From Chloroflexota bacterium (GTDB lineage Bacteria > Chloroflexota > Dehalococcoidia > SM23-28-2 > RBG-16-64-32), in NCBI GenBank assembly GCA_022561095.1, contig JADFRV010000003.1, positions 1 to 35,924 on the forward strand: a DNA stretch of 35,924 nt. Reading direction: 5' to 3'. Of this stretch, positions 1 through 6,576 are shown piece by piece. Positions within the stretch are counted from its first letter, which is position 1, and each line of letters starts with the position of its first letter. The translations under genes and the position numbers were made by a program. The notes under the pieces are model-generated. The model saw only the letters and a list, made by a program, of their open reading frames with translations, made no database searches and had not been told where the DNA came from.

Positions 1-93
1 GAGGTTCGTGACGCGGTCGCGAAACGTGTCAGGCAGATCTTCGACCGCGGAGGTTACCAGCCCTTCAAACGTTTCCCGATCGACCTCATACAT
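1..93 (-). CDS. Metallopeptidase family protein (zincin-like), N-terminal fragment cut by window edge
   Basis: Reverse-strand reading MYEVDRETFEGLVTSAVEDLPDTFRDRVTNL... resembles the N-terminus of the PF06262-type zincin family; TATAAT lies just upstream and AGGGGGA precedes the ATG. Confidence 0.65.
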   Translation of the reverse strand, partial: MYEVDRETFEGLVTSAVEDLPDTFRDRVTNL

Positions 94-132
94 GTCCCCC
101 TGGATTATAGGGGAATAAGCGACGGCGCAGGG

Positions 133-171
133 CCCCGCCGCCGTGATTGCGCCCGGCGGGTGGCTGTCAAC
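133..171 (-). repeat. Dispersed GC-rich repeat, copy 1 (divergent)
   Basis: ccccgccgccgtgattgcgcccggcgggtggctgtcaac; reverse complement resembles the family consensus GTTGACACCCGCCCAGCCCAGGCGCACAATCGCGGCGGCGGG. Confidence 0.6.
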
Positions 172-332
172 GGGGCCAAGGGCGGACGGGCAGGACCTCG
201 CGGGACCAGGTGCGGTCTCGCCCCGCTGGGCGTTGAGGACCGCGAGCGCGAAACCAATCGGAGGTCTGACGCAACGATGCTCAATTTTGGTGCATCTAAT
301 ATTGGTGAAGTCCGTGGGCGGACTCTAGCATC

Positions 333-2396
333 ATGCCTGACACTAATGTTCACGACGTTACTGGAGAAGGCCCCGTGGCCGAAACGCCCGCCCCCGCGCC
401 TGCAGAGGCGAGGCACCACCTCAAGGAAATTCGGTCGCTCAGGTTCCGGGTCCGGATAGCGGTCTACCCGGCTATCCTCATACTACTGGCCATCGACTAC
501 TTCGTCCTCGGCTTTACCCCACTCCAAACGTTTGTTACCGCCATCGCTGGCTTGTCTATCGCTATCCTATCTACGGAGACGGCTTTCGCCCGTGGATTCC
601 AGCTTCACAAGCGAACCCGCTATCCACGCGCTGTTATGGAGGAGCTGGGCACCATTAACGGGGTCTCTGAAGCTGGCGACCGCACCCTGGAGGTCGTCCG
701 TCAACTTCTCGATGTCCAAGCCTCCTTTATCATCATCCCTGGCGGCGACGACTGGATACTATCGATATCCGGAATGAGCCGGGACTCCGCAGGCCAACTC
801 ATCGAGGCGGGGATGCAGGCGATCGGAGAGGCGACTCGAACGCGGATGCCCGTGCAATTCAACCCGGCCAGCGGTAGGCGGTCGGAGACCGAGATCAGCC
901 GTCAGACACGCTTGGTGTTTATCCCCATGGTAGCCCTTCAGGAGCCGATTGGAGTTCTTGCCGTGGCGGGCGACAAGGGGAACAGAGACCTCAATGACAA
1001 CCAGCTCTTGAGCAGTATAGGCGTCGCCGTCGGCTTTTCCTTAGAGAACCTTCGCCAGAAGGAACTTATCCGGCATCTGGCCTATCACGATGGCCTGACC
1101 AACCTGCCAAATCGGATGTTGTTTGAAGACCGTCTCAGCGTAGCTCTGGCCCAAGCACGCCGCAGGAAGCAGATGGTTGCGGTGATGTTCGTGGATATGG
1201 ACCGGTTCAAGGTCGTCAACGATACAGTCGGCCACGCCCTGGGAGATCGGCTGCTGAAGGACATTGCCGAGCGGCTGAGTGGCCTCGTGCGCGATGGAGA
1301 CACCGTCGCCCGCATGGGGGGTGACGAATTCACTATCCTGCTCGCAGATGGCTCCGGGCTGGTAGAGGCGGCGGAGGTCGCCGAAAGAATCCTCGATGCC
1401 TGTCGGCGACCATGGCCTCTAGATGCCCGTGAGTTCCGCGTCACCGCCAGCATCGGGATCGCCATGTACCCCAACGATGCGGAAGACGTGGAAAGCCTGA
1501 TCCGGAACGCCGACGCCGCTATGTACCGTGCCAAGAACCAGGGTGGGGACGCATACCATTTCTACACGCCGGCCATGAATGCCACCATTGGGCGGCGGGT
1601 GGTCCTGGAGAGCGATCTGCGTCGAGCGCTGGATCGGAGAGAATTCGTGGTCCACTACCAGCCTCAGGTGAACATAGACACCGGGCAGGTCGTGGGCATG
1701 GAAGCTCTCGTGCGCTGGCAACACCCCGAACGAGGGGTGGTCCTTCCAGCAGACTTTATCGGCGTGGCCGAAGAGACCGGATTGATCGTGCAGCTTGGCG
1801 AGTGGGTGCTACGGTCCGCCTGCTCGCAGCTCAAGGCATGGCAGCAGTTAGGCCTTCCCCCAGTACGGGTGGCGGTGAACCTTTCTGCGCGACAGTTCCA
1901 ACTTCGGGATCTGAAGAACATCGTGGCTCTGGCTCTGGAAGAGACGGGCCTTGACCCTCACTGCCTTCATCTGGAGATCACCGAAAGCGTGGCGATGCAG
2001 GACGCTGAGTATACGATCTCGTTGCTGCGTGAGCTGAGGGAGATGGGGGTTCAGATAGCAATCGACGATTTCGGCACCGGTCATTCTTCTCTCAGCTACC
2101 TCACACGATTCCCTATCGATGTGTTGAAGATCGACCGGTCCTTTGTGACTGATCTCACCACTGACCCGAACGACGCCGCGATCGCCTCCACCATTATCGC
2201 CATGGCGCACAACCTCAAACTGAAGGTGATCGCGGAAGGTGTGGAGACCAAAGAACAGCTCGCTATCCTCTGGCAGCACCAGTGTGACGAGATGCAGGGG
2301 TACCTGTTCAGCAAGCCGGTACCCGCAGAGGAGGCCGAGACGATATTGAGGCGCCACCAGCGTCGGCCACTTCCCCGAGTTCGAGCAGGGCAATAG
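333..2396 (+). CDS. Membrane-anchored GAF-like/GGDEF/EAL bifunctional c-di-GMP protein
   Basis: N-terminal TM stretch; HDGLTNLPNRMLFEDRL; intact GGDEF motif (ARMGGDEFTILL); EALVRWQHPERG and DDFGTGHSSLSYLTRFPIDVLKIDRSFV typical of EAL domains. Confidence 0.96.
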   Translation: MPDTNVHDVTGEGPVAETPAPAPAEARHHLKEIRSLRFRVRIAVYPAILILLAIDYFVLGFTPLQTFVTAIAGLSIAILSTETAFARGFQLHKRTRYPRAVMEELGTINGVSEAGDRTLEVVRQLLDVQASFIIIPGGDDWILSISGMSRDSAGQLIEAGMQAIGEATRTRMPVQFNPASGRRSETEISRQTRLVFIPMVALQEPIGVLAVAGDKGNRDLNDNQLLSSIGVAVGFSLENLRQKELIRHLAYHDGLTNLPNRMLFEDRLSVALAQARRRKQMVAVMFVDMDRFKVVNDTVGHALGDRLLKDIAERLSGLVRDGDTVARMGGDEFTILLADGSGLVEAAEVAERILDACRRPWPLDAREFRVTASIGIAMYPNDAEDVESLIRNADAAMYRAKNQGGDAYHFYTPAMNATIGRRVVLESDLRRALDRREFVVHYQPQVNIDTGQVVGMEALVRWQHPERGVVLPADFIGVAEETGLIVQLGEWVLRSACSQLKAWQQLGLPPVRVAVNLSARQFQLRDLKNIVALALEETGLDPHCLHLEITESVAMQDAEYTISLLRELREMGVQIAIDDFGTGHSSLSYLTRFPIDVLKIDRSFVTDLTTDPNDAAIASTIIAMAHNLKLKVIAEGVETKEQLAILWQHQCDEMQGYLFSKPVPAEEAETILRRHQRRPLPRVRAGQ

Positions 2397-2520
2397 CCCG
2401 GGCCGACTGTACGCCGACGCAACGCCTAAGGTTCGGCCTCAGCCGCTTGGCGACGAGGTACTGAACCTGTTCTATAGCCCGCTCTCTGTCTGTCATCACC
2501 CTCGCTGATTCGCCCCGCTC

Positions 2521-2570
2521 GCCGCCGCGATTGTGCGCCCCAGCCTGGACCGCTGGGTGGGTGGTGTCGG
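2521..2570 (-). repeat. Dispersed GC-rich repeat, copy 2 (divergent)
   Basis: gccgccgcgattgtgcgccccagcctggaccgctgggtgggtggtgtcgg; shares gccgccgcgattgtgcgcc with the family. Confidence 0.6.
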
Positions 2571-2672
2571 ACACCGTCCCTCCGGCAGGGCCCTTGACGT
2601 CGTCCTGCTGAGGTCTCAGGATTGTCCGCAGAAAGATCGGTAGGGGTCAAGGAAAGGAAGAAGGTAAGAAAC

Positions 2673-2744
2673 ATGGAAGAGAAGAAGGAAGGTAAGAAGA
2701 AGGGTAAGAAGACAAGCAGGAAAGGTGGAAAGAAAGACCGTTAG
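2673..2744 (+). CDS. Putative 23-aa lysine-rich micro-ORF (MEEKKEGKKKGKKTSRKGGKKDR)
   Basis: ATG to TAG open frame inside a purine-only-like tract; upstream aggaaaggaagaaggtaagaa is RBS-like. Absent from the ORF track because of its size. Confidence 0.3.
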   Translation: MEEKKEGKKKGKKTSRKGGKKDR

Positions 2745-2800
2745 TGTCTACGTTCGCTTGGGCCCGTCTGCCTAGAGCCAAAGGGACGAGGACGATCGTC

Positions 2801-2841
2801 CGCCCGCCGCGAATGTGCGCCTGGGCTGGGGGGGTGTCAAC
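2801..2841 (-). repeat. Dispersed GC-rich repeat, copy 3
   Basis: cgcccgccgcgaatgtgcgcctgggctgggggggtgtcaac, a near-full-length family member immediately after the cyclase fragment stop codon. Confidence 0.8.
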
Positions 2842-2845
2842 TGGC

Positions 2846-3226
2846 CTAGCCCGGTTCCCGCCACCTCAGCTCGTACAGCCGGACAGGGTCCTCGAAGCCA
2901 CGCGGCTCGGTCTCGCCCAGGTCCGCGAACATGAACTGCTTCCCTGCCGCCAGCTCCCTGACGACGATGGGGGCGAGAATCTGACCCGCCTCAGCCTGTG
3001 CGCATATCCGCGCCGCCAGGTTCACTGCCGTCCCGAACAGGTCGCTGCGCCCGTCTGGGTCCTCCTCCGCTATCGGCTCCCCAGCGTTCATCCCTACTCT
3101 GACCTTGATGGGCTCCTCAGCCGACTCGTTGTGCTCCGCGAACGCCCGCTGCATGGCGATGGCGCACTCCAGCGCCTTCGTCGCGGAGGAGAATGAGGCC
3201 ATGAACCCGTCGCCCAGCGCCTTCAC
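2846..3226 (-). pseudogene. Truncated class III adenylate/guanylate cyclase (C-terminal part of catalytic domain)
   Basis: VKALGDGFMASFSSATKALECAIAMQRAF...VRVGMNAGEPIAEEDPDGRSDLFGTAVNLAARICAQAEAGQILAPIVVREL matches the second half of a class III cyclase. Homology extends slightly upstream (HGGSEVKALGDG) but an in-frame TAG lies 12 codons upstream, so the N-terminal catalytic half is missing. Confidence 0.75.
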
Positions 3227-3255
3227 CTCCGAGCCGCCATGGGCCGTCAGCGCAC

Positions 3256-3288
3256 CGTGCTACACTCCGTCCACCACAGCAGGAGGTG
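3256..3288 (+). repeat. Promoter/leader-like repeat, copy 1
   Basis: cgtgctacactccgtccaccacagcaggaggtg; matches 3898-3930 at 30/33 positions. Confidence 0.6.
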
Positions 3289-3320
3289 AAGAGCATCAGC
3301 CAACTTGGCTGACGCACTGT

Positions 3321-3791
3321 CTAGGAGGCTTCGGGGCTAGGCATAGGCTCGCCCGTCTCGACATAGTGCTTCAAGCCAGCCAATACCAGGGGTAACAAGT
3401 CTTCACGGTTCTGGCGCTCCACCTCTTGCGGGTCCACGGGGGTATCCGACTTAAGCTCGTACTCGAGCGCCAAAGTGACGATAGTTCCATCCCCGTCCTC
3501 TGAGACTGATATTGACCCCGTAGCAGACGCAAACGGCAACGTGCCTTCGTAAAGCTCGAGTGTGATGGCCTCACCAGGTCTCCACTCTACGACATTCTCT
3601 TTCACGTAACCGCCGTCAGGGAAATCGCAATGCCGAGAGGCTTCCAGCCCGCCCTTTGCCGCTGACGTGTAGTGCGAATCGGCAAGTGCGGGATTCCAAA
3701 CACTTACCGCTCCCAAGTCGGCAATAACGTCCCACACCCTGTCTTTGGACGCGCCGATTCGAGCTTCAACTGCAACTCTTGTCATGTTCAT
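3321..3791 (-). CDS. SRPBCC (polyketide cyclase/dehydrase-like) family protein
   Basis: MTRVAVEARIGASKDRVWDVIADLGAVSVWNPALADSHYTS... ; N-terminal strand-helix pattern and length typical of SRPBCC. Confidence 0.88.
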   Translation of the reverse strand: MNMTRVAVEARIGASKDRVWDVIADLGAVSVWNPALADSHYTSAAKGGLEASRHCDFPDGGYVKENVVEWRPGEAITLELYEGTLPFASATGSISVSEDGDGTIVTLALEYELKSDTPVDPQEVERQNREDLLPLVLAGLKHYVETGEPMPSPEAS

Positions 3792-3897
3792 CGTCCCTTC
3801 GTTTGAATAGTCTTGTTTTATTCTACGGACTACTGGTTACTGGATACAACAACCATTCGGATGTACGCTGGTTTCTCCGCTGGCCACTCCGCTGGAA

Positions 3898-3930
3898 CGT
3901 GATACGCTCCGTCCACCACAGCAGGAAGTG
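3898..3930 (+). repeat. Promoter/leader-like repeat, copy 2
   Basis: cgtgatacgctccgtccaccacagcaggaagtg followed by gcATGAGCTAG (Met-Ser-stop). A shorter related string cgtgctacactcc is at about 3946. Confidence 0.6.
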
Positions 3931-4150
3931 GCAATGAGCTAGCCCCGTGCTACACTCCCGCCATCTCACGTCATGGAGGTGGCGGCATGCCGACCATGGG
4001 AATCCCCTTCCCCAGCGTGTAGTAGGCGATGCTCACCCCGTCGCTCGTCTTCGCGTACTGGATGCGCGGCTCCATGGCGGGGATATTGTACGCCTCTGGA
4101 CTATCTCTGTCTCGGTGTCACTGTCGGCAGGCGGTGGCTGCGGTAGGCCC

Positions 4151-4184
4151 CGCGATTGTGCGTCTGGGCTGGGCGGGTGTCAAC
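4151..4184 (-). repeat. Dispersed GC-rich repeat, copy 4
   Basis: cgcgattgtgcgtctgggctgggcgggtgtcaac. Confidence 0.8.
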
Positions 4185-4206
4185 GTGGCGCTAGCTCGTC
4201 TCGCGC

Positions 4207-4234
4207 CACCCAGGCGCACAATCGCGGCGGCGGG
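4207..4234 (+). repeat. Dispersed GC-rich repeat, copy 5 (inverted relative to copy 4)
   Basis: cacccaggcgcacaatcgcggcggcggg; forms a large inverted repeat with 4138-4170. Confidence 0.8.
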
Positions 4235-4383
4235 CCTACGCGACGAACTCGCCGCGATCGGAGAATAGGAAGCCTTTCCGGAGCAGAGGCCACGAACGGT
4301 GCAGCCTAGGTCTTTCAGCCTGAGCCGTCGGGAAGGGGCTGGCGATGTTAGATCGGCGACGACCTTCCAATCGGCAGCTGGTC

Positions 4384-5136
4384 TTACCGTCCGTAGACCA
4401 CCACAAGGTACTTGCTTTCGCTGGTGAACGGCTCGCGGTTCCAGCCGCCCCAACGCTCCTTCAGCCGTAGTCCGGCGATCCGTGCCATGAGATCGAGCTC
4501 GCTAGGCCATGCATAGCGGGTGACCACTGGGTTCACGCGCACGCGATCGCTCGATAGCAACACGTGGCTCTCTTCGAGTAATTGTGTGACCGGGTCGTGA
4601 CGAGCGACATCGAGCCGCACTAGGTCGACTTCGATACGTTCCGCGTCAACGTACTGGTTATCACGCAATCGGTAGAGGAAGTCAGGTCGGAATACTTCGA
4701 TGAGGAACACGCCGTCATCTTCCAAATGAGCCGCGACGTTCTCGAAGCAGCGCACTTGGTCGTCTTGAGTCAGAAGATTAAACAACGAGTTCGCCACAAC
4801 AAAGATCAACCGATAGGTGCCGGAAACGGTAACGTCGGCCATGTCGCCGATCGTAACCGCGATCTGTTCCCCTCCGGGCTTGGCGCGGAGCTGGTCGACC
4901 ATGGCGACCGACAAGTCGATCCCATCGACACGAATACCGCGAGCGGCAAGCGGGACCGCGATCCACCCGGTGCCGATGGCAAGCTCCAACGCAGGACCGC
5001 CACCTGCCAAGTTCTCCAAAAGTGCGACGGCCGCGTCACGGTGGCTACTGCTCGGGGTCTTCGAGAAACCTCGTAAGTCATCGTACACCTCGGCAACCTT
5101 CGGGCCAAAGCTCATGACTGGCTCGTAGTCCTTCAC
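4384..5136 (-). CDS. Class I SAM-dependent methyltransferase
   Basis: GGGPALELAIGTGWIAVPLAARGIRVDGIDLSVAMVDQLRAK...DMADVTVSGTYRLIFVVANSLFNLLTQDDQVRCFENVAAHLEDDGVFLIEVF. Confidence 0.92.
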   Translation of the reverse strand: MKDYEPVMSFGPKVAEVYDDLRGFSKTPSSSHRDAAVALLENLAGGGPALELAIGTGWIAVPLAARGIRVDGIDLSVAMVDQLRAKPGGEQIAVTIGDMADVTVSGTYRLIFVVANSLFNLLTQDDQVRCFENVAAHLEDDGVFLIEVFRPDFLYRLRDNQYVDAERIEVDLVRLDVARHDPVTQLLEESHVLLSSDRVRVNPVVTRYAWPSELDLMARIAGLRLKERWGGWNREPFTSESKYLVVVYGR

Positions 5137-5444
5137 ACAAGCCTCCTATTGCTAGTGATGTAAGAAACTAAGTCGTTCTCCTGCTCGCCGGTTCGGCAGC
5201 AGGCGATCGTGGAGTTCGTGATTCGCGTGTCGAGCCTTCATTGTTGCCTCCTTTGTTCTGCACCGAGCAGCTAAAAGCGCCGGTAGCCACCACTGAGACC
5301 CGACTCGCGCCGCCCGAGCGGCTCGGCAGCGGTGGGGATCACGTAGGGGGGGGCGCTCGCCTGTTAGGGCAGAGCCATTATAGCCCTTCGGCGATATGGT
5401 GGGCGCACTTCGACTAGGAGTACGGGTCTGCCAGGGACACACCC

Positions 5445-5486
5445 GTTGACACCGGCCCCGCCCAGGCGCACAATCGCGGCGGCGGG
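5445..5486 (+). repeat. Dispersed GC-rich repeat, copy 6 (best full-length copy)
   Basis: gttgacaccggccccgcccaggcgcacaatcgcggcggcggg. Confidence 0.85.
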
Positions 5487-5633
5487 GGCGTGTCGAGCGG
5501 AGCGGGTTGCCGATGCTGCTCAACCGACTCTTAACTGATCCTTAACCTTTCGCCGTCCGAAGTTCACCCTGGTATATACCCTACGTTGATAAATTGAAGC
5601 TATCGGACGAGACCAAAAGGGGAGGGGTTAATC

Positions 5634-5882
5634 ATGGCAGGGTTTCGCGAGAGTAAGCCTGCCGATGAGGCAGTGCCAGAGCACGCTGAGGAGCCGCGCC
5701 GTCGGGGTCTTGACGAGCTCAGCGGCAAGGGCGGTTCAGAGGAGGAATTCCCGGAGCTGGCGGACGAGCTCAAGGGGATCGGCGATATCGCTGACCTGCT
5801 TCGGGAGGTCGGACGCGAGCGGCGTCGCTTCGGCGAGGACCTGATGCGGCTGTTCGAAGTGAGGTGGCAGAAGGAGGGCTAG
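5634..5882 (+). CDS. Small (82 aa) charged protein with cyclase-like C-terminal tail
   Basis: RBS-like aaaaggggagggg before ATG; C-terminus MRLFEVRWQKEG resembles the cyclase tail VRLYELRWREPG at 2846-3226. Confidence 0.55.
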   Translation: MAGFRESKPADEAVPEHAEEPRRRGLDELSGKGGSEEEFPELADELKGIGDIADLLREVGRERRRFGEDLMRLFEVRWQKEG

Positions 5883-5887
5883 GCTCT

Positions 5888-5917
5888 GTTGACACCCGCC
5901 CCACCCAAACGCACAAA
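5888..5917 (+). repeat. Dispersed GC-rich repeat, copy 7 (truncated)
   Basis: gttgacacccgccccacccaaacgcacaaa, directly after the stop of 5634-5882. Confidence 0.75.
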
Positions 5918-6017
5918 AGGAAGAGGCGCTCCCAAGTCCGCGTTGTCGCAAGGGGTGTGGCGATGAGACCCGGTTAGCGCCATTTAGGCGCGGTTTGGCG
6001 CAATCACGGGCCCTTTA

Positions 6018-6188
6018 TTACTTGTTCTTGATGATGATGGGCGGCTCCTGCCGCCACGTGTAACTCGCCCTGTAGTTAGGCGCGCTGGCTGCCTTTCTCG
6101 GCGAGGCAAAATGATAGATGGAGAGCGCCGACTTGGCGCAGTAGACACACAGCCGCTGCACGCCCCGCTTGTATTTGTGGTAGCTCAC
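6018..6188 (-). CDS. Putative 56-aa small protein with a CxxC motif
   Basis: GTG start with AGGAG upstream; reads (M)SYHKYKRGVQRLCVYCAKSALSIYHFASPRKAASAPNYRASYTWRQEPPIIIKNK. Below the ORF-track cutoff. Confidence 0.3.
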   Translation of the reverse strand: MSYHKYKRGVQRLCVYCAKSALSIYHFASPRKAASAPNYRASYTWRQEPPIIIKNK

Positions 6189-6348
6189 TTCAGCCTACTC
6201 CTAACCGCCAGTAGCACGTCCAGGTAGATTACTTGCCGCCTCGTGTGTCGGCTCGTCTCGCCTGCCCATATCGCACTTCCTGCTCACCCTGTAAACAACA
6301 GAGAGCCCCGTCTGTTACCGTTCCCTGTGCAGTATTGCTGCGCCGCCA

Positions 6349-6380
6349 TTGACAGTCGCCCGGCCCAGGGGCACTGTCGC
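6349..6380 (+). repeat. Dispersed GC-rich repeat, copy 8 (divergent)
   Basis: ttgacagtcgcccggcccaggggcactgtcgc, sharing the ttgaca...cgcccggcccaggggcac core. Confidence 0.5.
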
Positions 6381-6391
6381 GCCGGCGCGAC

Positions 6392-6427
6392 TGACAGCCC
6401 GTTTGACAGCCACGTTGACAGCCACAG
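6392..6427 (+). repeat. Three tandem 12-bp repeats with TGACAGCC core
   Basis: tgacagcccgtt / tgacagccacgt / tgacagccacag starting at 6392, 6404 and 6416. Confidence 0.8.
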
Positions 6428-6493
6428 GCCGACGTTGGCGGACGCCTACAGACGACAAACAGATAGGGGATGGGGTATCCTCTACCTACGGAA

Positions 6494-6543
6494 CGCGACT
6501 GAAAATCGCGGTGTCGGCAGTTCAAATCTGCCCCCCGGCACCA
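6494..6543 (+). pseudogene. 3'-half fragment of tRNA-Phe (anticodon GAA at 6501-6503)
   Basis: Perfect anticodon arm CGCGA-CTGAAAA-TCGCG, T-arm GGCAG-TTCAAAT-CTGCC, acceptor 3' strand CCCCGGC-A-CCA. No matching 5' acceptor (GCCGGGG) or D-arm upstream. Confidence 0.85.
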
Positions 6544-6576
6544 GTTTGCATCTCCGTTCCGGAAGCGAGGTTGGAT

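Noticed and set aside
2308-2574. 88-aa reverse ORF with MTDRERAIEQVQYLVAKRLRPNLRR
   Set aside because: Contains a plausible helical stretch but overlaps the GGDEF-EAL 3' end and a repeat copy; no family recognised, so not called.
4118-4453. 111-aa reverse ORF in the inverted-repeat region
   Set aside because: Spans repeat copies and the methyltransferase 3' end; translation derives from the repeat.
6468-6543. Complete tRNA-Phe gene
   Set aside because: The 5' acceptor and D-arm cannot be formed from the upstream sequence; only the anticodon stem to CCA is present.
6349-6576. Listed N-terminal extension of the CoA-transferase ORF
   Set aside because: It translates the 12-bp repeats and the tRNA-Phe fragment; protein homology begins at the GTG at 6577.
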